The notes beneath the pieces are model-generated. The model was given only the letters and a program-made list of their open reading frames with translations, did not search any database and had not been told where the DNA came from. A stretch of DNA of 64,000 nucleotides, from NCBI RefSeq assembly GCF_030997045.1, contig NZ_CP116899.1, forward strand, positions 62,001 through 126,000, written 5' to 3'. Origin of the DNA: Microbulbifer sp. TB1203. GTDB taxonomy: Bacteria > Pseudomonadota > Gammaproteobacteria > Pseudomonadales > Cellvibrionaceae. The translations under genes and the position numbers were made by a program. Positions 52,701 to 60,171 of this stretch are shown one piece after another. The number at the start of each line of letters is the position of its first letter. The stretch's first letter is position 1.

Positions 52701-55700
52701 GGCGCTGATCCGCGCGCGGGACGTGCAACTGGTGCAGGCCACGCCGGCCACCTGGAGCCTGCTGCTGGAAGAGAGCGTGGAAGCTCTTTCCGGTGTGGTC
52801 GCCCTCGCCGGCGGCGAGGCGCTGCCGGCGGATATGGCCACACGCCTGGCCCGGGCCGCGCGGGCGGCGTTCAACGTCTACGGCCCCACCGAGACCACCG
52901 TCTGGTCCACCTGCTGCCCGGTGACGGAAAAACAGAAGACTGCGGTGCCCATCGGACGCCCGCTGCTCAACAACCGCTGCCATGTGCTGGACGCCCAGCT
53001 CAATCCGGTGCCGCCGGGTGTGGCGGGCGAACTGTATATCGCCGGTCTCGGTCTGGCCCGGGGCTATGCCGGCTGCCCGGGGCTGACCGCGGAGCGCTTC
53101 CTGCCGGACCCCTTCGCCGGCGACGGCGGCCGCCTCTACCGCACCGGCGATCGCGCCCGCTGGCTGCCGGACGGCCGCCTGGAGTACCTGGGGCGCACCG
53201 ACAGCCAGGTCAAGGTGCGCGGCTTCCGGGTGGAACTGGGGGAGATAGAGATCGCCCTGCGGCGGCACCCGGCAGTGCGCCAGGCGGCGGTGGCGCTGCG
53301 GTCCGGCGAACTGGCCGCCTACTGGGTGAACCGCGACGGTTGCCACGTCGACGCCGGGACCCTGCGCGCGCATCTGGCGATCCACCTGCCCGAGTGCATG
53401 CTGCCCGCCCGTTACCAGACGCTGGAGACCCTGCCCCTGAACAGCAACGGCAAGGTGGACCGGGCCGCGCTGCCGGAGACGGGCGACGAAATCACAGGCC
53501 GCGTCGCCGCGGGGCCGCTCACCGCGGACCAGCAACTGCTCGCGGAGATCTGGCGCGAGGTGCTGGGCGTGGCTGAACTGGGCGCGGACGACAACTTCTT
53601 CCACCTGGGCGGCCACTCCCTCAGCGCCGCCCAGGTCCGCTCCCGCTTGCGCGCCAGGGGGCTGGAGCTGCCCCTGAAGACCTTTTTCGAGCGGCCTGTA
53701 CTGGCCCGCCAGGCGGAGGCGCTGGCCGACGCCGTGCGGACCGAAATCACCCCGGTGCGGCGAGGCGGGGACCTGCCCCTGTCCGATGCCCAGCGCCGCG
53801 TCTGGTTTATGCAGCAACTGGACCCGGCGGACGCCAGCTTCAATATGGCCTTCGCTGTGGAACTGCGCGGGCCCGTCGACAACAGCGCGTTGCGCAATGC
53901 GCTGGAGCAGGTAAGCGCCCGCCACGAAATCCTGCGCACCACCTACCACCCAACGGACGGCGAACCGGTGCAGCGCATACACGACGCCCTGCCGGTGGAC
54001 TTCGCCGAAATCGAGCTGCCCGCCGGGGAGGGCGAGGCCGGGCTGGAGCGCCGGTTGAGCGGAGAGGCCTGCCGTCCCTTCGCCCTGGAGCGGGAGGCGC
54101 CGCTGCGGGTGCGCCTCTACCGGCGAGAGGAGAGGGACTTCGTGTGCCAGTTCGTGCAGCACCATATCGCCTCGGACGCCTGGTCCACTGCGCTGCTGCT
54201 GGACGAGGTGATCGCCTGCTACGGCGGCGAGGAACTGCCGCCCCTGGCGGCGCAGTACGTCGACTACGCCGCCTGGCAGCAGTCGGAGGCGCGCCGGGCG
54301 CAGTACGGGGAGGGATTGTCCTTCTGGAGCCGGACCCTCGCCGGTATGCCGCCGCAACTGGCGCTGCCATTCGACTTCCCGCGGCCGGAGCGGGACGACG
54401 GCCGCGGCGACGGGGTGGACTTTCAACTAGGTGGCGCCGAGTGGCGGGCCCTGCGGGACTTCGCCCGCGAGCGGCAGGTATCCCTGTTTATGCTGCTGCT
54501 GGCGGCCCTAGGCCTGGTGCTTTACCGGGAGACCCGCAGTCGCGACCTGGTGATCGGCACCGACGTGGCCAACCGGGAACCGGCGGAGACCGAGTCCCTG
54601 ATCGGCTTCTTCGTCAACTTGATAGCGCTGCGGTTGAAGCCGCGGCCGGACGCCGGTTTTGCCGGTAACCTGGAGGAGGTGCGCCAGGTGTGCCTTGACG
54701 CCTTCGCCCACCAGCAGGTGCCCTTCGATCGGGTGGTGGAGGCCGTGGGCCTGCCGCGCCAGCGCAACACCCACCCGCTATTGCAGGCGCTGCTGGTAAT
54801 GCAGAACACCCCCCGCCAGCGGCGGGAATTGCCGGGTATCGAGGTGACCCCGCGGCCCGGCGCCCAACACCACTCCAAATTCGACATGGCGCTTTTCGCC
54901 AGCGAGACGGAGGAGGCGCTGCAGATGCGCTGGGTCTACCGCCCCAGCCTGTTCCGGCGCCAGACCATCGAGCGCCTGCGCGACCGCTTTTGCGGGTTGC
55001 TGAGCCAGGCCCTGGCCGCGCCGGATACTCCCCTGAGCGAATTCGATCTGCACCCCGGAGGTGAGGAGAGCATGGCTTCATCCGCGCAGAAGCAGCGCAA
55101 ATTGTCCAAGCTGGGCAAACTCCGGCGCCGGCCCGCGGCCGCCGCGGCGCCGGCGGCGGCACCGGTGGAGAGTCGCCCGCTGCGGGAGGGGCAGGCCTTC
55201 CCGCTACTGGTAGAGAATCGCGATCCTGACCTGGACCCGGCCGCCTGGGCCGCCGCCAACCGGGAGCGGGTGGAACAGTGGCTCGGGCAGCACGGCGGCC
55301 TGCTGTTCCGCGGCTTCCGCCTGCCAACGGCGGTGGACTTCGAGCGCTTTTGCCGCGCCCTCTACCCTGAGCTCTACGGCCAGTACGGCGACCTGCCCAA
55401 GAAGGAAGTGGGGGAGCGGATCTACCGCTCCACCCCCTATCCCGCGGACCGCATGATCCTGTTCCACAACGAGAGCGCCCACCAGCACCGCTGGCCGCGG
55501 CGGCAGTGGTTCTATTGCGAGCTGCCGGCAGCGGTGGGCGGCGCCACCCCGATCGTCGACTGCCGCCAACTGTACCAGGCGCTGCCCGGCTGGCTGCGGG
55601 ACAAGCTGCAGCGCAAACAACTGCTGTATATCCGCAATTTCGACGGGCGCATCGATGTCAGCTGGCAGCACTTCTTCAAAACCGACAGCCGGGAAGCCGT

Positions 55701-56187
55701 GGAGACCATCTGCCGCGAGGGCGGCATCCGCTTTCACTGGGGAGAAGGGGACAGCCTGCACACCCGCCAGCGGGGGCCGGCGGTGATCCGCCACCCGGTT
55801 ACCGGCGAACTGAGTTTTTTTAACCAGATCCAGCTCTACCACTCCGCTTTCCTGGACGACGACGTGCGCGGGGAACTGCTCGCCGCCGGCGGCGAAGAGC
55901 GGCTGCCGCGGCACGTCTGTTACGGCGACGGCGAACCCCTGGAGCCGGAGGCGATCGCGCTGATCAGCGATGCCTACGAGCGCTTCGCGGTGCGCTTCGA
56001 CTGGCGCCGGGGAGACGTGGTGATGTTGGACAATATGCTCGCGGCCCACGCCCGGGACCCCTTCGAGGGAGAGCGGCGCATCGCGGTGGCCATGGGCGGC
56101 CTCTACCGCCGCGACGAGGTGGAGGCGCCGCTGCCCGATGGGGAAGAAACGTGGGAGCGGAAAATCAAGGAGGAGGTGCAATCGTGA
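46711..56187 (+). CDS. NRPS 3: C-A(Asp)-T-T / C-A(Gly)-T / C - TauD hydroxylase (modules 5-6)
   Basis: 3158 residues. C5 H181HIAFD; A5 (Y702TSGSTG) code DLTKVGHVGK, aspartate; tandem carrier domains T5a Ser1093 and T5b Ser1165 only 72 residues apart. C6 H1397HIAVDGW; A6 (Y1920TSGSTG) code DILQLGVVWK, matching glycine; T6 Ser2303. C7 H2484HIASDAW. A basic/Ala-rich linker (about 2790-2820) leads to a C-terminal SyrP-like dioxygenase domain (about 2825-3150) with H2919NE and distal H3113. C7 probably joins the chain to the Asp of the next protein, and the fused hydroxylase probably acts on a carrier-bound Asp. In-frame repeat insertions: 614-662 (family C), 1210-1255 (family G), 1832-1907 (families B and A). 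The stop overlaps the next GTG. Confidence 0.92.
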   Translation: MKQPDPMDIARRLAALPTEKRREFRARLAAQGIDAWRLPIAAQPAAEPARYPLSQAQRRFLAAEELSGRALYNLCSVLRFHGELDLAALERAAAQVIRRHEILRTRYIAGGDGEARQEVLPEWAPALAAQPASMDGDSAAWCRAEYRRQLAQRFDLEGEPPLRIRLFDTGDGDHWLFFTIHHIAFDAWSAQQLNREVAECYRAELAGEPPRLEELPVQYRDYALWQREWMESDDYRSQCEHWRGVLSDAPEALNLPLDRPRPPVADRRFSGGNLSRPLDPILSERIRRAAKDAGATLYIYGQTAFAWLLARYSGDRDLCLGTSIANRGRPELAPLIGPLLNTLVLRHDLDGDPEFGASLRRTREVTAAAFDHPDVPFEQLPALIGRAAGGDTEPLFRAMFVQLSLPESRSFQLPGAEVEIVEPEQQHARFDLTLRLVELADGCLRLDLEYSDELFERSTAGQMLAHLQQLFEQVLGNPGLRLSQLRWTDAVSDLVAPALAEPPQLLDRRVEELARRQPDACALVSPHGRYSYRELAGAAAALARRMRSEGVGEGDRVALCLRRTPVQIAATLACWRLGAAAVFLDPAQPAGRLGQLLEDSDCALILSTSDAVPVGWAKERSDVPIKAAGHAALGLAPSLALARFAGAFGVQIGNPADLCPSYEKSDQLADHCPVMVLDHWPEGGSEEEESRSRAEAPAYLLYTSGSTGRPKGVLASHGGLAHYAAAISERLQLPAGARWGTLATVAADLGLTAVVSALCSGGTLVLPDPDWAFDPPALADYLAREPLDCLKIAPSHLKGLLAVAEPRRLLPRDTLVLGGEGLESALVKQLRALAPQLRIVNHYGPSEATVGVCCQPVDPAAQSAGPYLPLGTPLPGCRLLVLDGDGNPVPRGAAGELVIQGPQLALGYWRQPELTAAAFPPATDGGRSYRTGDRVRVNARGGLEFLGRLDDQVKIRGYRVEPGEAARWLGEQPEVAAAAVLAPALERGRQLVAYLQTEEKGFDLEALRARMRDQLPDYLVPAHWIPLERLPLNVNGKLDRSALPLPGIGQPRENREERPLSQTEAQLADIWRQLLPVERLGPDDDFFLLGGDSILSLRLIALAARAGLSLTPRQVAADGRLRAMAEDAELAGNTHIRQLRDLFRELLGRPDLGADDDFYKAGGDSILSLQLVARARELDIELTPRLLQAHPTPRALVAVLRPVESSDELDAKGLMPGAFCGTVCERDLADKPPGMDSPGGRLARVPQNAPGSRPASASSITRVTRVDREQPQPLSPTQRRLWFLQQLEPESAAYNVCQLLAIRGALDTQALRRAFGQLVDRHESLRCRFFEEGGQVWQRVAEQAQFSFRDHSAEKADWCEAAGRAAARPFDLERGPLLAVDLFQPVENDYRLLVNVHHIAVDGWSMGLLVGDFAEAYRAAAEGREADFPGRELEFLDLAVRQYRALDERGAGSLLDYWRARLDGTRFDLSLPLDKPRPARWEAAGRRLERTLPPERVREVDALARSLGVSPFTVCLVACQLLLWRYSGQADFTVGVPVAGRDDPRSQDLVGPFLNTLVHRCRLCPGQLLGDYLREVGQRHREDLEHQGLPFEQLVESLEVERDLSRQPLFQVAFNYQVDHRGERRIQLPGLTVEPLAPERVSAKFDLAFNLFEQRGEQGEGSTALLLEYPTALFREETVARMAEDYIELLGRLAAATASPLATLELPSATQPAAGEATPQSEIEDFVVRFDAAARRHPQRTAVISGERRLSYGELVERADQLAHWLLARGVAPEALVAFCLPRDERLAICLLGIQKAGAAYLPIDPAHPAERNGYILEQATPALLLCADQFSPLPQAGEGPGERALVGAVRPGAVRPGAAAGRDPRLAIPTITWSELEAQLPPVGAVGRPSVGRPSAGRPYAHGRDPRPAEPHHLAYTLYTSGSTGRPKGVQISRGNFANFLLAMERALPLEGVERFLALTTITFDIAGLEFCLPLARGGTAVIADDHQRRDPAALLALIRARDVQLVQATPATWSLLLEESVEALSGVVALAGGEALPADMATRLARAARAAFNVYGPTETTVWSTCCPVTEKQKTAVPIGRPLLNNRCHVLDAQLNPVPPGVAGELYIAGLGLARGYAGCPGLTAERFLPDPFAGDGGRLYRTGDRARWLPDGRLEYLGRTDSQVKVRGFRVELGEIEIALRRHPAVRQAAVALRSGELAAYWVNRDGCHVDAGTLRAHLAIHLPECMLPARYQTLETLPLNSNGKVDRAALPETGDEITGRVAAGPLTADQQLLAEIWREVLGVAELGADDNFFHLGGHSLSAAQVRSRLRARGLELPLKTFFERPVLARQAEALADAVRTEITPVRRGGDLPLSDAQRRVWFMQQLDPADASFNMAFAVELRGPVDNSALRNALEQVSARHEILRTTYHPTDGEPVQRIHDALPVDFAEIELPAGEGEAGLERRLSGEACRPFALEREAPLRVRLYRREERDFVCQFVQHHIASDAWSTALLLDEVIACYGGEELPPLAAQYVDYAAWQQSEARRAQYGEGLSFWSRTLAGMPPQLALPFDFPRPERDDGRGDGVDFQLGGAEWRALRDFARERQVSLFMLLLAALGLVLYRETRSRDLVIGTDVANREPAETESLIGFFVNLIALRLKPRPDAGFAGNLEEVRQVCLDAFAHQQVPFDRVVEAVGLPRQRNTHPLLQALLVMQNTPRQRRELPGIEVTPRPGAQHHSKFDMALFASETEEALQMRWVYRPSLFRRQTIERLRDRFCGLLSQALAAPDTPLSEFDLHPGGEESMASSAQKQRKLSKLGKLRRRPAAAAAPAAAPVESRPLREGQAFPLLVENRDPDLDPAAWAAANRERVEQWLGQHGGLLFRGFRLPTAVDFERFCRALYPELYGQYGDLPKKEVGERIYRSTPYPADRMILFHNESAHQHRWPRRQWFYCELPAAVGGATPIVDCRQLYQALPGWLRDKLQRKQLLYIRNFDGRIDVSWQHFFKTDSREAVETICREGGIRFHWGEGDSLHTRQRGPAVIRHPVTGELSFFNQIQLYHSAFLDDDVRGELLAAGGEERLPRHVCYGDGEPLEPEAIALISDAYERFAVRFDWRRGDVVMLDNMLAAHARDPFEGERRIAVAMGGLYRRDEVEAPLPDGEETWERKIKEEVQS
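48550..48696 (+). repeat. Family C palindrome, in frame in the A domain of module 5
   Basis: Begins GTAGGATGGGCAAAGGAGCG, identical for about 39 bp to the intergenic copy at 36749, and ends TGCCCATCCTAC. The right arm is split by about 70 nt that hold further small palindromes (CGCCCGCTTCGCGGGCG; ATCGGCAATCCTGCCGAT). Encoded peptide begins VGWAKERSDVPIK and ends NPADLCPSYEK. It lies in the A2-A3 loop. Confidence 0.85.
50338..50477 (+). repeat. Family G palindrome, in frame in the T5b-C6 linker
   Basis: Arms 50346-50375 and 50443-50472 (28 of 30 paired), loop 67 nt. Encoded peptide begins DAKGLMPGAFCGTV and ends RVPQNAPGSRPAS, the same frame as the copy at 38786. The two base differences between the left arms of the two copies are compensated in the right arms. 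Confidence 0.85.
52203..52429 (+). repeat. Families B and A palindromes with internal amplification, in frame in the A domain of module 6
   Basis: Family B (52203-52243), then a family A derivative (52248-52303) with three tandem GGAGCGGTCCGGCC-like units, native sequence, and a family A left half (52359-52429) with three tandem GGGGCGGCCATCC units. Encoded peptides: SPLPQAGEGPGERA, VGAVRPGAVRPGAAAGRD and VGRPSVGRPSAGRPYAHGRD. The unit sizes keep the frame. Confidence 0.85.
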
Positions 56188-59100
56188 ATCTCGACACCGG
56201 CGGCGAACCCCTCTCGCCGCAACAGAAAGCCCTCGCCGATTCGGCGCCGGCCCTGCGCTGGGCCTGGCTCGATCTGGGGCAGGGAGGGGACGCCGCCTCG
56301 GTGGAGCCGGCCCTGCGCCAACTGATGGCCCGCCACGAGGCCCTGCGCACCCGTTACCGCCAGCCGGAGGGCTGGAGCGGACTGCGCCAGCTGGTGCTGG
56401 AACCGGGGGAACTGCGCTTGGACTGGTGCGCCGGCAGCGCGGAGGAGGGTGTGGAACCCCAGGTATGGCGCTGCCGGGCGGAGGCGGCCGCCGCCGACAG
56501 CCGGCCCGATCTGGTGGCCTGGCTCTACCGCGACCATCTAGGCGGCAGCCGCCTGCTGCTGGGGCTGCCAACCCTTTCCGTGGACGAGCCCAGCCTGCTG
56601 CGGCTGCGGGATGAACTGCTGGACGCCTGCGCGTGCGGCGCAACGGAGGCCGGCGAGGCGCCGATGCAGTACCGGGAGTATGTGTCCTGGATTCGCGAGC
56701 TGCAGCGGGAGGATGGCGAGACCGGCGAGGGTGCCCAATTCTGGCGTAACCAGGGCCTGGACCGCCTGTCCGGCGGACGCCTGCCGGAGGTCTATGGCTC
56801 CCCGGGCGGCGAACCGGGGTGGGTACAGTGTCCGTTTCCCGCCGAATTGCAGCGGCGGCTTGCGGACCTGGCTGGAGAGTGGGATTGCGCCGGGTCGGTG
56901 CCGCTGCTCGCGGTCTGGACCGCGCTGCTGGGCCGGCTCACCGGCCGCGACGGCCTGCAACTGGGCCACTTCCACGATTGCCGGGAGGACTACGGCGAAC
57001 TGGCCGGGAGCCTTGGGCTCTTCGAACAGCTGTTGCCACTGGCCTGCCAACTGCCCGAACGGGTTGCACTGCGCGGCCTGGTCCGGGAGCTGTCGGCGCA
57101 ATTGGCGGAACTGGCTGACTGGCAGGAATACGCGAGTCTCCCGGAACTGCTACCCCTGTGGCGGCCCAGCCGCCAGGCGGGGTTCCGCTGGCGCCGCCAG
57201 GCGCACCGGCGGGCGCTGCAGGCCGATGCGCTCGATGGCGGTTGCGAGTTGCTGTTGCAGGCGGTCTGCACCGACAGCGGGGACGGGCAGCTGTCCCTGT
57301 GGTTCGATACCGGGCTTTACCGGGAAGGGCAGATGCGCCGGTTGCTGGCGCGCCTGCTGCGGCTGCTGGAACTGGCGCTGGAGCGTCCGGACGCGCCGCT
57401 GGTGGAGCTGGACATTTTGCTCGACGACGAGGGCAGCGCGGCACTGGAGCCCCGCGAGCCGGTGGGCCGCGCCGCGGATATCGTCGATTGCTTCCGCGCC
57501 TCCGCCGCGGGCCATCCGCGGCGGGCGGCGCTGCGCTGCGGCTCGCGGGAATACAGCTACCGCGAACTGGACGGGACCAGCGACCGGGTGGCCGCCGCCC
57601 TGCAGGCCGCCGGCGCCGGCCCGGAGCGGATTGTGGCTCTATACCTGCCGCGGGGGCCGGAAGCGGTGATCGCCATGCTGGCGGCGCTCAAGGCGGGGGC
57701 CGCCTACCTGCCGCTGGACCCGCAACAGCCGGCCGCGCGCCTGCAGAATATTCTCGAGGATGCACAGCCGGCGGTGTTGCTGGCGGAAGATAAGGACGAC
57801 TGCCCGGCGGGGCCCTGGGAAATACTGGACTGGCCCACCGCCGAAGGGGAGTCGGCGGTGCTGCGCCCCGCGCCCCGGCTACCTGAGCATCTCGCCTATG
57901 TGCTCTACACCTCCGGTTCCAGCGGCCGGCCCAAAGGGGTGCAGGTGGAGAATGCCCAGTTGAATCACTACTGCGAGGCGGCGATTCAGGCCCTGGCGCT
58001 GCCCGCCGGCGGGCACTACGGCCTGGTGTCGTCCCTGGTGGCGGACCTGGGCAATACGGTGCTCTTTCCCGCCTGGGTCCGCGGCGGCTGCCTGCACCTG
58101 CTGGACAGGGCCGCGGCCACCGACGGCCGGGCCTTCGCCGCCTACCAGGCGGAGTGGCCCCTGGACGTGCTGAAGATAGTGCCCTCGCACCTGGAGGCGC
58201 TGCTCGAGGGGCAGGATGCCGCCGCTCTGCTGCCGCGCCAGCGGCTGGTGCTGGGGGGCGAACCGGTGGGAGCGGCGCTGTTGCGACGGCTGGCGGACAC
58301 CGCTCCCGCCTGCCGTATCTTCAACCACTACGGGCCCACGGAGACCACCGTCGGGGTGCTCTGGTCCGAGATAAATCCCGCCGGCGGCGACACTGCGCTC
58401 ACTTCGGCGATCGGCGGCAACCGCATTCACCTGCTGGACGGTGCCGGGCGGCCGGTGCCGCGGGGGCAGGCGGGGGAACTCTGCGTCGGCGGCCCCGGAG
58501 TCACCCGCGGCTACCTCGGCAACCCCGAGGCCACCGCCGTGGCCTATACCGCGAATCCCTTCGGCAACGGGCGGCTGTATCGTACCGGCGACCTGGCGCT
58601 GCAGCAGTCCGATGGCGCCATACGCATCCTCGGCCGGCGGGACAATCAGGTTAAACTGCGCGGCTTTCGCTTCGAGCTGGAAGAGGTGGAGCGCGCCCTG
58701 CGCGCGGCCGCCGGAACGGACAGGGTGGCGGCGCTGGTGGACGGGGAGGGCGACCGCGCGCAACTGGTGGCGCTGTTGGCGGCGGCGCCGGACGACGGCC
58801 TCGCCGAACGGCTGCGCTCCGCCCTGGCGCGGCAGCTGCCGGACTATATGGTGCCGGCGCGTATCCTGCCGGTGGACACACTGCCCCTGGGGGAGAACGG
58901 CAAAATCGACCGCGGAGCCCTGGCGGGGTTGGTGCGGCGGGCCGGCAGCCGCACCCCGATTCCCCCGGAGGGAGAGCTGGAGCGGACGATACTGGCGGTC
59001 TGGCGGGAACTGCTGGGCCGGGAGGATATCGGCGTCACCGACAATTTCTTCGATATCGGCGGCCATTCCCTGGCCGCGATCAAGGTGGTGGCGCGCCTGC

Positions 59101-60008
59101 GCGAGCGGCTGCGGCGGGCGCTGCCGACCACACTGCTGTTCGACGCGCAAACGGTGCGCGCGCTGGCCGCGACTATTGCCGGCGACCCGGAGCCGCGGCG
59201 TTGGCAATGCTACGGCGAGGTGCCCGAGGGCCCGGTGGTGGTAGTGCTGCACGCCGTCTCCGGCCACCTGCTGCCCCTGCGCCCACTGATCGACGCGCTG
59301 CGCGGTCGGGTGAGCCTCTACGGTCTGGCAGCGGGCAGCGCGGTCCCGGACGAGAGCGATCCCGACTGCCTGGAGCGGCTGCTGGAGGGCCATACAGCGG
59401 CGATACCGGATACCCTGCGGGATATCCCGCTGGTGCTGGTGGGCTGGAGCCTGGCGGCGCGCCTCGCGCTGCTGCTGAGCGGAAAACTCCAGGCGAGAGG
59501 GTTTCGGGTGCAGGGGCTGGCGCTGCTCGACTACGACCCCGGCAACACCCTGCAGGGGGCCGGCGACGAGGCGGGGCAACTGTTGGCGGACCTGGATCAC
59601 TACTGCGAGACCCGGGGCATAGCGCTGCCGGCTGGCTGCCGCCGGTCGCTGGCCGGGCAGATCGCCGGCTGCGACTACGCCGCCGGCGCGGAGTTGGCAC
59701 TGTCCCGGCCCGATTTACTCGAGGCCCTTGGAGGTGGCGTGCCGGCGGACTGGATTCGCGAGCGGGTGGCGGCCCGCTGGGCGTTCAAGAAATTGATGTA
59801 TGCTGCGCCGCTGCCGCGGGTGGACGTACCCCTGTGGGTGTGGACCTGCCGGGAGGGACCCTGCGATCCCGCGGCCTGGCAGCCCTACAGCCGCCGGCCG
59901 GTGTGGGGCGGGGTCCTGGAGACGGACCACTTCTCCATCCCGGCCTCGGCGGAACTCCACCGCCAGTTGCTGGAACGGCTGGCGGAAAGCCGGTCGCCGG
60001 TTTCGTAG
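56184..60008 (+). CDS. NRPS 4: degenerate C/interface - A(Asp) - T - TE (module 7, release)
   Basis: 1274 residues. GTG 56184 is chosen because AAGGAGGAGG lies 7 bases upstream and it overlaps the previous stop (GTGA). Residues about 1-430 form a condensation-like domain in which the HHxxxD motif is replaced by P129TLSVD134, so both catalytic histidines are absent. It may be a non-catalytic interface domain recruiting a hydroxylase. A7 (Y575TSGSSGRPKG) code DLTKVGHVGK, aspartate; T7 Ser962; TE about 990-1270 with Ser1089 in GWSLA and His1249, which releases the chain by hydrolysis or cyclisation. No repeat insertion is seen in this A domain. Confidence 0.92.
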   Translation: MNLDTGGEPLSPQQKALADSAPALRWAWLDLGQGGDAASVEPALRQLMARHEALRTRYRQPEGWSGLRQLVLEPGELRLDWCAGSAEEGVEPQVWRCRAEAAAADSRPDLVAWLYRDHLGGSRLLLGLPTLSVDEPSLLRLRDELLDACACGATEAGEAPMQYREYVSWIRELQREDGETGEGAQFWRNQGLDRLSGGRLPEVYGSPGGEPGWVQCPFPAELQRRLADLAGEWDCAGSVPLLAVWTALLGRLTGRDGLQLGHFHDCREDYGELAGSLGLFEQLLPLACQLPERVALRGLVRELSAQLAELADWQEYASLPELLPLWRPSRQAGFRWRRQAHRRALQADALDGGCELLLQAVCTDSGDGQLSLWFDTGLYREGQMRRLLARLLRLLELALERPDAPLVELDILLDDEGSAALEPREPVGRAADIVDCFRASAAGHPRRAALRCGSREYSYRELDGTSDRVAAALQAAGAGPERIVALYLPRGPEAVIAMLAALKAGAAYLPLDPQQPAARLQNILEDAQPAVLLAEDKDDCPAGPWEILDWPTAEGESAVLRPAPRLPEHLAYVLYTSGSSGRPKGVQVENAQLNHYCEAAIQALALPAGGHYGLVSSLVADLGNTVLFPAWVRGGCLHLLDRAAATDGRAFAAYQAEWPLDVLKIVPSHLEALLEGQDAAALLPRQRLVLGGEPVGAALLRRLADTAPACRIFNHYGPTETTVGVLWSEINPAGGDTALTSAIGGNRIHLLDGAGRPVPRGQAGELCVGGPGVTRGYLGNPEATAVAYTANPFGNGRLYRTGDLALQQSDGAIRILGRRDNQVKLRGFRFELEEVERALRAAAGTDRVAALVDGEGDRAQLVALLAAAPDDGLAERLRSALARQLPDYMVPARILPVDTLPLGENGKIDRGALAGLVRRAGSRTPIPPEGELERTILAVWRELLGREDIGVTDNFFDIGGHSLAAIKVVARLRERLRRALPTTLLFDAQTVRALAATIAGDPEPRRWQCYGEVPEGPVVVVLHAVSGHLLPLRPLIDALRGRVSLYGLAAGSAVPDESDPDCLERLLEGHTAAIPDTLRDIPLVLVGWSLAARLALLLSGKLQARGFRVQGLALLDYDPGNTLQGAGDEAGQLLADLDHYCETRGIALPAGCRRSLAGQIAGCDYAAGAELALSRPDLLEALGGGVPADWIRERVAARWAFKKLMYAAPLPRVDVPLWVWTCREGPCDPAAWQPYSRRPVWGGVLETDHFSIPASAELHRQLLERLAESRSPVS

Positions 60009-60082
60009 GATGGGCAAAGCGTAGCGTGCCCATCAGGGCCCCGGGCGATGGGCACGTCGCTACGCTCCTTTGCCCATCCTAC
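60005..60082. repeat. Palindromic repeat family C overlapping the NRPS 4 stop codon
   Basis: GTAGGATGGGCAAAGCGTAG ... CTACGCTCCTTTGCCCATCC TAC. The NRPS 4 stop codon (TAG at 60006-60008) is supplied by the element itself, so the repeat sets the C-terminus. Confidence 0.85.
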
Positions 60083-60100
60083 CAGGGCTCGAAAGAATAG

Positions 60101-60141
60101 CTCCCCTCTCCCGCTTGCGGGAGAGGGGTTGGGGGAGAGGG
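60101..60141. repeat. Palindromic repeat family B (intergenic copy)
   Basis: CTCCCCTCTCCCGCTTGCGG followed by GAGAGGGGTTGGGGGAGAGG. It is identical over 41 bp to the in-frame copy at 41875-41915. It lies 30 bp upstream of the exporter start. Confidence 0.88.
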
Positions 60142-60171
60142 GCCGGGACGCCGGCAGAAGGGACAAGGAAT

